From positions 679,093 through 743,092 of the forward strand of contig JAUHVY010000001.1 of the NCBI GenBank assembly GCA_030424975.1: a DNA stretch of 64,000 bases, in the 5' to 3' direction. This DNA comes from Alphaproteobacteria bacterium. GTDB lineage: Bacteria > Pseudomonadota > Alphaproteobacteria > Micavibrionales > Micavibrionaceae. The notes beneath the pieces are model-generated. The model saw nothing but the letters and a program-made list of their open reading frames with translations, was not told the origin of the DNA and made no database searches. Positions 56,564-64,000 of the stretch are shown in pieces (positions within the stretch are counted from its first letter, which is position 1; every line of letters starts with the position of its first letter). The translations under genes and the position numbers were made by a program.

Positions 56564-56577
56564 TTGACAATAATCAA
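56564..56577. promoter_or_regulatory. FNR/FixK-type box upstream of ompW
   Basis: TTGAC-AATA-ATCAA, a 9/10 match to the FNR/Anr/FixK consensus TTGAT-N4-ATCAA. Its centre is about 77 bp upstream of the ompW ATG, and it overlaps the stop codon of ccoS. The adjacent cbb3 genes are a classic FNR/FixK regulon. Confidence 0.7.
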
Positions 56578-56735
56578 TTGTCATCACTTTTTTCATCATT
56601 TTCGTCAAATAAAATACGTCGTGCCGCCCCGTCCAAATCATCATATTGCCCGCTTTTAAGGCTCCATATAAATGCCGCCAGCCCTAAAAGACCCAAAAAT
56701 AAGGCAATGGGAATTAAATATAAAAGTACACTCAT
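56574..56735 (-). CDS. ccoS: cbb3 oxidase maturation protein CcoS
   Basis: A 53-residue single-span membrane protein needed to insert cofactors into CcoN. It begins MSVLLYLIPIALFLGLL and has the family signature 'FIWSLKSGQYDDLDGAARRI', then an acidic tail. Its ATG overlaps the ccoI stop (ATGA at 56732-56735). It is last in ccoNOQPGHIS and its stop overlaps an FNR-type box. Confidence 0.93.
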   Translation of the reverse strand: MSVLLYLIPIALFLGLLGLAAFIWSLKSGQYDDLDGAARRILFDENDEKSDDN

Positions 56736-58945
56736 GAAGATAACCTCAAGCGAAACGAATTACCGATAACGATAAGTGATGATCCGGACATTGCAATGGC
56801 CGCTATTAATGGTGTTACCATACCTGCTATTGCAAGTGGAATAGCAATCATATTATACATCACGGCCAGTATAAAATTTTGAGAAACCAGTTTTTGCGTT
56901 TGTTTCGCAGTCTTGTAAACGTCATATACCGGTGAAAATTTATCCCCCATAAATATAACATCTGCAGAGTTTTGCGCCATATCAATTGCTGTGCTTGGGG
57001 CAATAGATATATCCGCACCGGCCAATGTCGGCGCATCATTCAAACCATCGCCGATCATCATAATTTTATGGCCCTTAGCTTTTAATTCTTCCATCAGGTT
57101 AAATTTTTCTATCGGACTGATCTGCGCGTAATATGTTTTTATACCGCACTGTTCGGCGACATCTTTTACAATAGATTCTTGATCGCCAGATAACATAATG
57201 ACATTTATTCCTTCACTTTGAAGTTTTGAAATTATTTCAATACTGTCATCACGCAGGCGATCTTTAAAATAAAAGCATTTTGCTTCGCCACTGCCCTCTA
57301 TATCTAGCCATAATTCAATATCACGCGCTTCATCAGAAAATGCAGGTGATATCCAAGCTCGGCTACCCAATCGCACAGTTTTGCCATTCCACACACCTTG
57401 TAACCCCTGCCCCGCGATCTCGTTTACATCGGCACAGTTATATAGCTCACCTTTATGCGCATTAACGATTGCCTGTGATAGTGGATGGTGGCTATGGACA
57501 GCCAAAGATGCGGCAATTTTTAAAACATCTTCATCATAAGGTGGCTGCAGTACAGGTTTACCAATCGTGATTGTCCCTGTTTTATCCATTAGGGCCGTAT
57601 CAATGTCAGCTAAGCGTTCCAGAGCGTCCCCAGATTTAACAAGTATATGTTTTTTCATCATTGTGGTCGTAGCCAGTATTTGGACGACAGGTACAGCCAA
57701 ACCCAATGCACAGGGGCATGTGATAATCAAGACAGTTACAGCAATCATAATTGATTCTTGTACACCGATACCGCCTATTAGCCACCAGCCTAAAAAAGCA
57801 ATGAGTGCCATGCTATGGACAACGGGCGTATAGAGCTTAGCAGCCTTATCGGCTATACGAACATATTTTGCTTGTCCTTGTGTTGCTTTTTCCATTAAGC
57901 GAACAATATCGGCTAGTAATGAATTTTCTGCTGCCTTTTCAACAATGATTGTTACAGGTGCGGAAATATTCATCGTGCCGGCAAATGCTTTGTCACCAGA
58001 ACGTGCTTCTTTTGGCAATGTCTCGCCCGTAACAAGGGACGTATCAATTGTTGTGATACCTTCTGTAATTTCACCATCTACCGGGAATTTTTCGCCACTT
58101 GCGATACGAATGTTCATTCCCTCTTTTATGTCCCGTATAAGAATACGCTTTGTATTTTGTCCATCGATAACATTTGCGAACCCTGTGAAGGTGCTTAATA
58201 ATTCTGTTGCTGATGCATGCGCTGCGCCACGTGCGCGATAATCAAGATAGCGACCGATTAGTAAGAAAAACATGAGCATTACAGACGAATCAAAATAAAC
58301 ATGCTCACCGTGATTAATGGTTTCATACAGGCTCATGCCGCTTGCAAGAATGAGAGCAAGAGAAATTGGTACATCCATATTTGTGTGTCCTGCCTTCAAA
58401 GCTTTGAAGGCGGATCTGAAAAATGGACGGCCGGCAAACATTATAGCGGGTATGGCAATCGCGGCAGATATCCAATGCATGAAATCACGCGTAGCAATGC
58501 CCATTTCTGCCGATGTGCTTGTCCATAAACCAACAGAAAGCAGCATAATATTGCCCATAGCAAAGCCTGCAACCCCCATACATACCAAAAGGAACCTTAC
58601 TTGCGCCTTAACTTGCTCTTGTTCTTTATCAGGTGCATACGGACTAACGCCATAACCTAGCTTTTCTATGGTATGAACAAAATCATCTGCGCGCTTCGTG
58701 ACGCCTGACCAAGTGATAAACAAACGTTTCGTAGAAAAATTTAATCTTACGGACTGAATATCTTGTTCTTTGCTCAGGGATGATTCAATTTTTTGAATAC
58801 ACCCGGCGCAATGCACGCCGCTCACAAGAACTGATAAGCTATTCTCTCCGCTAGCATTCTGTTCAACGAAATTTTCATACCCATTTTCGCCCTGATCTAG
58901 TCGATTAGAAACGTGTGTGTTGTTTGAAATGTTTCGTTGTCCCAT
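56732..58945 (-). CDS. ccoI: Copper-translocating P1B-type ATPase CcoI/FixI
   Basis: Supplies copper for the CuB site of cbb3 oxidase. From ATG 58945 it has 737 residues; a GTG at 58969 is an alternative, and both overlap ccoH. In order: a heavy-metal-binding domain 'VSGVHCAGCIQKIE', eight membrane helices with 'ITCPCALGLAVPVV' (CPC metal site), the actuator 'VTGETLPKEA', phosphorylation 'MDKTGTIT', 'HPLSQAI' and the hinge 'MIGDGLNDAPTLAGAD'. It is the single-HMA type seen in cco clusters. Confidence 0.95.
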   Translation of the reverse strand: MGQRNISNNTHVSNRLDQGENGYENFVEQNASGENSLSVLVSGVHCAGCIQKIESSLSKEQDIQSVRLNFSTKRLFITWSGVTKRADDFVHTIEKLGYGVSPYAPDKEQEQVKAQVRFLLVCMGVAGFAMGNIMLLSVGLWTSTSAEMGIATRDFMHWISAAIAIPAIMFAGRPFFRSAFKALKAGHTNMDVPISLALILASGMSLYETINHGEHVYFDSSVMLMFFLLIGRYLDYRARGAAHASATELLSTFTGFANVIDGQNTKRILIRDIKEGMNIRIASGEKFPVDGEITEGITTIDTSLVTGETLPKEARSGDKAFAGTMNISAPVTIIVEKAAENSLLADIVRLMEKATQGQAKYVRIADKAAKLYTPVVHSMALIAFLGWWLIGGIGVQESIMIAVTVLIITCPCALGLAVPVVQILATTTMMKKHILVKSGDALERLADIDTALMDKTGTITIGKPVLQPPYDEDVLKIAASLAVHSHHPLSQAIVNAHKGELYNCADVNEIAGQGLQGVWNGKTVRLGSRAWISPAFSDEARDIELWLDIEGSGEAKCFYFKDRLRDDSIEIISKLQSEGINVIMLSGDQESIVKDVAEQCGIKTYYAQISPIEKFNLMEELKAKGHKIMMIGDGLNDAPTLAGADISIAPSTAIDMAQNSADVIFMGDKFSPVYDVYKTAKQTQKLVSQNFILAVMYNMIAIPLAIAGMVTPLIAAIAMSGSSLIVIGNSFRLRLSS

Positions 58946-59361
58946 GTCGCTACTAAGTGTGCTAGCCACTGCCCCTTCATTGGTAAGTCTAGTTTTGCAA
59001 AATATTGTCCGCCCTCGGCTTCTGCCAATGTAAGGTTTGTATCAAAGCCATCCTGCACAGGGCGTACAATATGTACACGAACATTAGCATTTAGAACAGG
59101 CTCACCACTCACTTCATCTATAAAGGCCCAATACATTGTATTATCTTTTATAAGGAAACTATCAATAATTTTTGGCTGCGTTTTGGCCTTATTAATCATT
59201 TCATTATACTTCAGCCCCTTTTCATAAGGGTTATCTGTAACAACGCCTGTATGTGACTTGACCGCGACATAAATAAAAACAGAATTAACCGCGATAATGC
59301 CCAGAAAAAAAATAACAAAGGCCGCAAAAACCTTTCTGCCATAGGACTTTGAATTATTCAT
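58897..59361 (-). CDS. ccoH: FixH/CcoH family protein
   Basis: cbb3 oxidase assembly protein. The 154 residues have one N-terminal anchor (about 10-32, 'VFAAFVIFFLGIIAVNSVFI') and a periplasmic Ig-like domain with 'GLKYNEMINKAKTQPKI' and 'GQWLAHLVATWDNETFQTTH'. It lies 2 nt downstream of ccoG, and its end overlaps the ccoI start by about 49 nt. Confidence 0.92.
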   Translation of the reverse strand: MNNSKSYGRKVFAAFVIFFLGIIAVNSVFIYVAVKSHTGVVTDNPYEKGLKYNEMINKAKTQPKIIDSFLIKDNTMYWAFIDEVSGEPVLNANVRVHIVRPVQDGFDTNLTLAEAEGGQYFAKLDLPMKGQWLAHLVATWDNETFQTTHTFLID

Positions 59362-59363
59362 AT

Positions 59364-60815
59364 TTAATCGTTCCTTGTGACAAATTTAGATGTATAGCTA
59401 TCCTTGTATTTACCGGACTGATCTTGAATATTGAATGTAATCTCTCGCGGCTTACCGGGCTCAGCAAAGCTACTTACATACACATGATAAGATCCGACAC
59501 TATCGGCAGGGACATGTAGTTTGTTTTTATCTGCTTCACCTGCGGCTTTAACCTCTATTCGTGCATCATCCAATCCATCCAGACTGATTTTATATTCAAG
59601 ATGATCATGTGTTTTATTCAAAATCTTTAAGATGTAACCATTTCGAATTTCACCACTGGAAAGTTGAACAAATAGCGGGTTACGGTCATGTAATACATTT
59701 AATTGTAAAGGCGCACGATTAATCAGGGCATACAGCATCGTGCAGCCAACAAGCACAATAACACATAAATAATAGATTGTACGCGGGCGAATGAATTTAA
59801 ACTTCTCATCACCGCCCTTAACTTCGGCTTCCATATGATTCGTTGTGTCATAACGAATCAGTCCACGCGGTAAGTCGATCTTATCCATGATGTTATTACA
59901 GGCATCAACACAAAGGCCGCAAGCAATACATTCCATTTGCAGACCGTTGCGAATATCAATCCCCATCGGGCAAACCTGTACACAGGCGGTACAGTCAATA
60001 CAATGGCCGCGCCCTTCCCAGCTTTCACCTTTTTTATGTTTACCGCGCTGTTCACCACGCTGCTCATCATAGCTTATGATCAACGTATCACGATCAAACA
60101 TTGCGGATTGGAAACGTGCATAAGGACACATAAAAGTACATACTTGCTCGCGCGCAAACCCGGCCATTAAATACGTCGAAAATGTGAGACCACCAATAAA
60201 AGTAAGAACAACGGGAGACACATCCCATTCAAAAAAACTTCGTACCAATGTTGGGGCATCATTGAAATAAAGAACAAACGAACCAGCGGTCCACCATGCA
60301 ATAAACAACCATATTGCATGTGTTAGGGTTATTTTCTTTATTTTATCAAATGTCCAAGGGGATTCGTGTAGTTTCTTACGCGCATTTCGATCGCCCTGAA
60401 TAATGCGCTCTACCCATACAAACAAGTCGGTCCACACAGTTTGCGGACAGGTGTAGCCGCACCATACGCGGCCGAATAAACTTGTTACAAAAAATAAGCC
60501 GATCGCAGCAAGGATCAGAATGCCCGTCAGAATATACACCTCTTGCGGCCAAATTTCGATCCAGAACCAATAGGCTTTTGCGTTATTTAAATCGATCAGA
60601 ACGGCCTGATCTGGCGCGTTTGGGCCACGATCCCAACGTATAAACGGGGTAAGGTAATAAATACCGAGGGTAATGGCCATCACAAGCCATTTTATTTTAC
60701 GGTATCTACCCCAAACACGTTTGGGATAGATCTTTTCTTGTTTTGCAAAATATTGAATATCTTGACTATTCTGCGTGCTCGTTTGAGTACTCTGTGTCTG
60801 TTTCTGGTTCGACAT
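59364..60815 (-). CDS. ccoG: cbb3 oxidase accessory ferredoxin-type protein CcoG
   Basis: Membrane ferredoxin, proposed cupric reductase for cbb3 assembly. From ATG 60815 it has 483 residues. An N-terminal Gln/Ser/Thr-rich part, five to six membrane helices ('WCGYTCPQTVWTDLFVWVE', the polyferredoxin motif) and two [4Fe-4S] motifs 'CIDCTACVQVCPMGID' and 'CIACGLCVDACNNIMD' precede a C-terminal Ig-like domain. The start overlaps the ccoP end by 50 nt and has no clear Shine-Dalgarno; an in-frame start as far as 60866 is possible. Confidence 0.95.
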   Translation of the reverse strand: MSNQKQTQSTQTSTQNSQDIQYFAKQEKIYPKRVWGRYRKIKWLVMAITLGIYYLTPFIRWDRGPNAPDQAVLIDLNNAKAYWFWIEIWPQEVYILTGILILAAIGLFFVTSLFGRVWCGYTCPQTVWTDLFVWVERIIQGDRNARKKLHESPWTFDKIKKITLTHAIWLFIAWWTAGSFVLYFNDAPTLVRSFFEWDVSPVVLTFIGGLTFSTYLMAGFAREQVCTFMCPYARFQSAMFDRDTLIISYDEQRGEQRGKHKKGESWEGRGHCIDCTACVQVCPMGIDIRNGLQMECIACGLCVDACNNIMDKIDLPRGLIRYDTTNHMEAEVKGGDEKFKFIRPRTIYYLCVIVLVGCTMLYALINRAPLQLNVLHDRNPLFVQLSSGEIRNGYILKILNKTHDHLEYKISLDGLDDARIEVKAAGEADKNKLHVPADSVGSYHVYVSSFAEPGKPREITFNIQDQSGKYKDSYTSKFVTRND

Positions 60816-61731
60816 GTTCAATAACTTTCTCTTCGTCGATAACAGCTTCATCTGATTCACCACCACCTAATTGGTGAAGGTAAACCGTCAATTGTTTGAT
60901 TGTATTTTCATCCAAACGTTCCCCCCATGCCGGCATCATACCTGCACGAGCATAGTAAACAGTTTTAAACACTGTGGCGCGATCACCGCCATACAACCAA
61001 ATTTTATCAGTCAGGTTCGGAGCACCAAATTCACGCATTCCTTTACCCTTTTCACCGTGACAAGATGCGCATTGCTCTTGGAAAATTTTAACACCAAGAT
61101 CATAGCTGTCTTTTTTCTTATGGCCTGACAGGCTCAAAACATAATCAACAACAGCGTCAATCTCTTCACGTTTCAAAAGCTCGTCTTTACCAAATGAAGG
61201 CATCTGTGACACGCGTGTATCAAGGTTATCTGCACGAATACCGTAGTTAATTGTTTGGTGAATATTTTCCAGTTTGCCGCCCCATAACCAATCATCATCG
61301 TTCAGGTTGGGATAACCTTTTGCACCTGCAGCACCTGTACCGTGGCATGTTGCACAATTATCTTTAAAAGCAGATGAACCGCCGGCGATAGCAAAAGCAT
61401 ATAACTCTTCGTCATTCATGATGTCATCGAATGAAGCACCTTCAAAGCGTTCAAGATAACGTGCTTGTCTTGCAATAATTTCATTCTGGCTTTCACGAAG
61501 TTCTTTAAACTGTGTATATCCGCTGCTTCCTTCAGTTGCCCCTCCAGGAACAGGCCATGAAGGGTAGACAACAAAGTACCAACACGACCAAATTACACAG
61601 ATAAAGAACACCCATAACCACCAACGCGGTAGCGGATTATTAAGCTCCTTAAGGCCATCCCACTCATGACCAGTGGTTTCGACGCCTGTTACTTTATCGA
61701 CTTCTTTTTTATGCTTTTTTTCATCAGTCAT
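60766..61731 (-). CDS. ccoP: cbb3-type cytochrome c oxidase subunit III (diheme)
   Basis: Delivers electrons to CcoO/CcoN. The 321 residues hold a membrane anchor ('PRWWLWVFFICVIWSCWYFV') and two cytochrome c domains with 'CATCHG' near residue 126 and 'CASCHG' near 216, plus Met ligands in 'SQMPSFG' and 'GMMPAWG'. The acidic C-terminus is variable. The ATG overlaps the ccoQ stop by one base (TAATG). Confidence 0.97.
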   Translation of the reverse strand: MTDEKKHKKEVDKVTGVETTGHEWDGLKELNNPLPRWWLWVFFICVIWSCWYFVVYPSWPVPGGATEGSSGYTQFKELRESQNEIIARQARYLERFEGASFDDIMNDEELYAFAIAGGSSAFKDNCATCHGTGAAGAKGYPNLNDDDWLWGGKLENIHQTINYGIRADNLDTRVSQMPSFGKDELLKREEIDAVVDYVLSLSGHKKKDSYDLGVKIFQEQCASCHGEKGKGMREFGAPNLTDKIWLYGGDRATVFKTVYYARAGMMPAWGERLDENTIKQLTVYLHQLGGGESDEAVIDEEKVIEHVEPETDTEYSNEHAE

Positions 61732-61895
61732 TATTTTGTCTCCGCTTCATTTTCATCGAGAGGAATATTTGCATGTTCTTGATATTTGCCTTTCGCGCCC
61801 GGTCTGAACGTCCATAGAAAGATTGTGCAAAAGAAAATAAAGAAAAACAGTAATCCGATTAAACCAAGATCAGGGTTCGCGAAAAATTCTTTCAT
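61731..61895 (-). CDS. ccoQ: cbb3 oxidase subunit CcoQ
   Basis: A 54-residue single-span subunit that stabilises the complex. It begins [16 protein letters not shown], with a membrane helix at about 11-29 and '[20 protein letters not shown]', the CcoQ pattern. It lies between ccoO (ATGA overlap) and ccoP (TAATG overlap), so translation is coupled throughout. Confidence 0.95.
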   Translation of the reverse strand: MKEFFANPDLGLIGLLFFFIFFCTIFLWTFRPGAKGKYQEHANIPLDENEAETK

Positions 61896-62635
61896 TCTTC
61901 CCCTCCTTCGACCGCTTTTGCAGCCTCGAAATCAACCATTGTGCCAAGCACCTGAAGGTAAGCAATCAATGCATCCATTTCGGAAATCAAATCAGGATTA
62001 CCATCGAAATCACGTGCATTGACAGCCTCGCCATAACGTTCTTCTAATCCTGCGGTATCCGCACGTGCTTCACCTGTTGCCTGTACAATTGCATCTTTTT
62101 CCGCAAATTCAATCATCTCATCTGTGTAAGGAACACCAACAGTACGAAGTGCCTTTAGATGTGATTTAAGATCGTGAAGCTTTGCCCCTCTCTCCAATAA
62201 GAAAGAATATGACGGCATAATTGATTCAGGAACCAGGTCACGAGGCTCTACCAAGTGCGCAATATGCCATTCATCAGAATATTTGCCACCGACACGTGCT
62301 AAATCCGGACCTGTACGCTTTGATCCCCATTGGAAAGGATGGTCGTACATGCTTTCCGCCGCCAGAGAGTAGTGGCCGTAACGTACAACTTCATCACGCA
62401 AAGGGCGAATTTGTTGCGAGTGACAGTTATAACAACCTTCACGAACATATATATTTTGCCCTGCAAGCTCGAGCGGCGTATACGGTCTAACACCATCCAC
62501 CGGTTCGATCACGGTTTCCATTCTGAATAATGGGATAATCTCAACAATACCGCCGACGAGTACGGTAACAATAACGCACACCAGCAACAGCAAAGAGTTA
62601 CGTTCTAGTTTCTCATGTTTGTTCATCAAGCTCAT
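61892..62635 (-). CDS. ccoO: cbb3-type cytochrome c oxidase subunit II (monoheme)
   Basis: Membrane-anchored cytochrome c that passes electrons from CcoP to CcoN. The 247 residues have an anchor (about 12-33), the heme site '[20 protein letters not shown]' and '[20 protein letters not shown]', with a distal Met in '[10 protein letters not shown]'. It follows ccoN with a one-base overlap (TAATG). Confidence 0.97.
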   Translation of the reverse strand: MSLMNKHEKLERNSLLLLVCVIVTVLVGGIVEIIPLFRMETVIEPVDGVRPYTPLELAGQNIYVREGCYNCHSQQIRPLRDEVVRYGHYSLAAESMYDHPFQWGSKRTGPDLARVGGKYSDEWHIAHLVEPRDLVPESIMPSYSFLLERGAKLHDLKSHLKALRTVGVPYTDEMIEFAEKDAIVQATGEARADTAGLEERYGEAVNARDFDGNPDLISEMDALIAYLQVLGTMVDFEAAKAVEGGEE

Positions 62636-64000
62636 TATGCTACGGCTCCTTGCATGTCATTATTATTAACGTCTGAAGACGCATTCTTGCTTTGTTTTTG
62701 TACTTCCAATGGTTCACTTTCGCGTATGTCACCTTTGATAGTACGATAGAAGTTATAAACCATCACCAATGCACCGGCTAAGTACAGAAGCCCGCCAAGA
62801 ACACGAATGGCATAGAATGGTTTCATGGCCATCACACTTTCAACGAATGAGTATTTTAAGAAGCCCATTTCGTTGTAATCGCGCCACATCATACCTTGCA
62901 TGATACCTGATACCCACATTGCTGCGATGTAACATACGATACCAAGTGTTGCGATCCAAAGGTGAACACTCACAAGTCTGATGGAGTAAAGGCGATCCCT
63001 GCCCCAGAGGTGTGGCACCAGATAATAGAGCGCACCGAAACTGATGAAACCAACCCAACCAAGTGCACCCGAGTGTACGTGACCGATTGTCCAGTCTGTA
63101 TAATGCGATAGCGCATTCACATAGCGAATAGACATAAGTGGGCCTTCAAAAGTACTCATACCGTAGAACGCCAAAGATACGATCATAAACTGAAGTACCG
63201 GATCTTCACGTAGCTTGTTCCATGCGCCTGACAGTGTCATAACACCGTTAATCATACCACCCCAGCTTGGCATCCATAGCATGATCGAAAATGTCATACC
63301 CAATGTCTGCGCCCAGTCAGGTAGCGCTGTATAATGAAGGTGGTGAGGCCCTGCCCAAATATAAATAAAGATCAGTGACCAAAAGTGTACGATAGACAAT
63401 CGGTATGAATATACCGGGCGCCCTGCCTGCTTAGGCACAAAGTAGTACATCATTCCTAAGAATCCGGCCGTCAGGAAGAAACCAACCGCGTTATGGCCGT
63501 ACCACCACTGGATCATGGCACTTTGAACACCGGCAAAAGCAGAATAACTTTTTGCTCCGACAGCATCGACAGGCAAAGCTAAACCGTTACCCAGGTGAAG
63601 AACAGCAACCGTAATAATAAAGGCAAGGTAGAACCAGTTTGCTACATATAGGTGCGGTTCCTTACGCTTGATCACCGTCATTAAGAAAACCAGCAGATAG
63701 GCCACCCAAACAATTGTAAGCCAAATATCAGCATACCACTCTGGTTCAGCATATTCTTTACCTTGTGTAACACCCAGAACATAACCAAGTGCCGCCATTA
63801 CAATGAAAATTTGGTATCCCCAAAAAGTAAATTTCGCGAGGCCATCACTCCAAAGCCTTACACCACAAGTTCTTTGCACAACAAAATAACTTGTTGCGAA
63901 TAAGGCATTACCACCGAATGCAAAAATAACCGCTGATGTATGTACAGGGCGCAAGCGGCCGAAGCTTAAATAAGGCTCAATATTGAGGTCCGGAAAAACC
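62635..64000 (-). CDS. ccoN: cbb3-type cytochrome c oxidase subunit I (5' end outside window)
   Basis: Catalytic heme-copper subunit of the high-affinity terminal oxidase. The frame is open to the window edge; the visible N-terminal part reads '[20 protein letters not shown]', followed by helices with the heme and CuB histidines ('[12 protein letters not shown]', '[16 protein letters not shown]', '[14 protein letters not shown]'). A C-terminal cytoplasmic tail ends '[10 protein letters not shown]'. The true start and promoter, where another FNR/FixK box would be expected, lie beyond position 64,000. Confidence 0.96.
   Translation of the reverse strand, partial: VFPDLNIEPYLSFGRLRPVHTSAVIFAFGGNALFATSYFVVQRTCGVRLWSDGLAKFTFWGYQIFIVMAALGYVLGVTQGKEYAEPEWYADIWLTIVWVAYLLVFLMTVIKRKEPHLYVANWFYLAFIITVAVLHLGNGLALPVDAVGAKSYSAFAGVQSAMIQWWYGHNAVGFFLTAGFLGMMYYFVPKQAGRPVYSYRLSIVHFWSLIFIYIWAGPHHLHYTALPDWAQTLGMTFSIMLWMPSWGGMINGVMTLSGAWNKLREDPVLQFMIVSLAFYGMSTFEGPLMSIRYVNALSHYTDWTIGHVHSGALGWVGFISFGALYYLVPHLWGRDRLYSIRLVSVHLWIATLGIVCYIAAMWVSGIMQGMMWRDYNEMGFLKYSFVESVMAMKPFYAIRVLGGLLYLAGALVMVYNFYRTIKGDIRESEPLEVQKQSKNASSDVNNNDMQGAVA

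Overview
The window is chromosomal core DNA of an alphaproteobacterium with AT-leaning base composition. Several markers point there: a ccrM-type GANTC methyltransferase with a RAMA tail, popZ next to valS and an isoaspartate methyltransferase, the mutY-dciA(DUF721)-dsbA-smc neighbourhood, an F0 operon (atpI-B-E-F'-F) separate from F1, rplU-rpmA-obgE-proB, and a complete ccoNOQP-GHIS locus. I cannot name a genus from sequence alone. No insertion sequence, prophage, integrase or CRISPR array is visible, and coding density is high.

Layout. 1-4.3 kb, minus strand: nuoC (cut by the window edge)-nuoB-nuoA, tRNA-Asp with a terminator, ald, ispG. 4.4-13.05 kb, plus strand: a CPBP-type membrane protein, rplU-rpmA, obgE-proB, pepN-rnhB, ccrM-folB. 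13.05-15.16 kb, minus strand: an unknown exported protein and mutY. 15.2-32.2 kb, plus strand: dciA-efp-suhB-(OmpA-like)-dsbA-smc, then the F0 genes, then proA-nadD-(small RNA)-rsfS-rlmH-envC-ctpA-yibQ-rppH. 32.2-39.2 kb, minus strand: tolQRAB, ybgC, ruvCAB and yebC. 39.4-40.5 kb, plus strand: a response regulator with a companion protein of unknown function. 40.5-42.8 kb, minus strand: a YmdB-like phosphoesterase, 5-formyl-THF cyclo-ligase, 6S RNA, zapA and its coiled-coil partner. 43-48.5 kb, plus strand: transketolase-gap, a winged-helix regulator plus a 52-residue ORF, class I aldolase, and an exported EndoU-domain protein. 48.5-64 kb: epmA (-), rpmE (+), an unknown protein (-), valS, popZ, pcm (-), tRNA-Cys and tRNA-Asn (+), ompW and the cbb3 oxidase locus (-, ccoN cut by the window edge).

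How the genes work together. Respiration is represented by complex I, the high-affinity cbb3 oxidase with its copper and assembly factors, and the F0 motor. An FNR/FixK-type box sits between ccoS and ompW. Cell-cycle, chromosome and envelope functions are dense: ccrM, popZ, smc, dciA, ruvABC, zapA, the Tol proteins, envC and ctpA. The efp gene and the EF-P lysylation enzyme epmA are both present but about 32 kb apart.

Items most worth a second look: a predicted small RNA or attenuator between nadD and rsfS; several genes whose -10 box ends exactly 6 nt before ATG with no ribosome-binding site (predicted leaderless mRNAs); five GANTC sites in 99 bp over the ccrM start; a standalone exported EndoU domain with no visible immunity gene; a 52-residue ORF behind a winged-helix regulator where pgk might be expected; an 18-bp perfect palindrome before transketolase; and tolB without pal beside it. 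I found no convincing wholly new multi-gene system.
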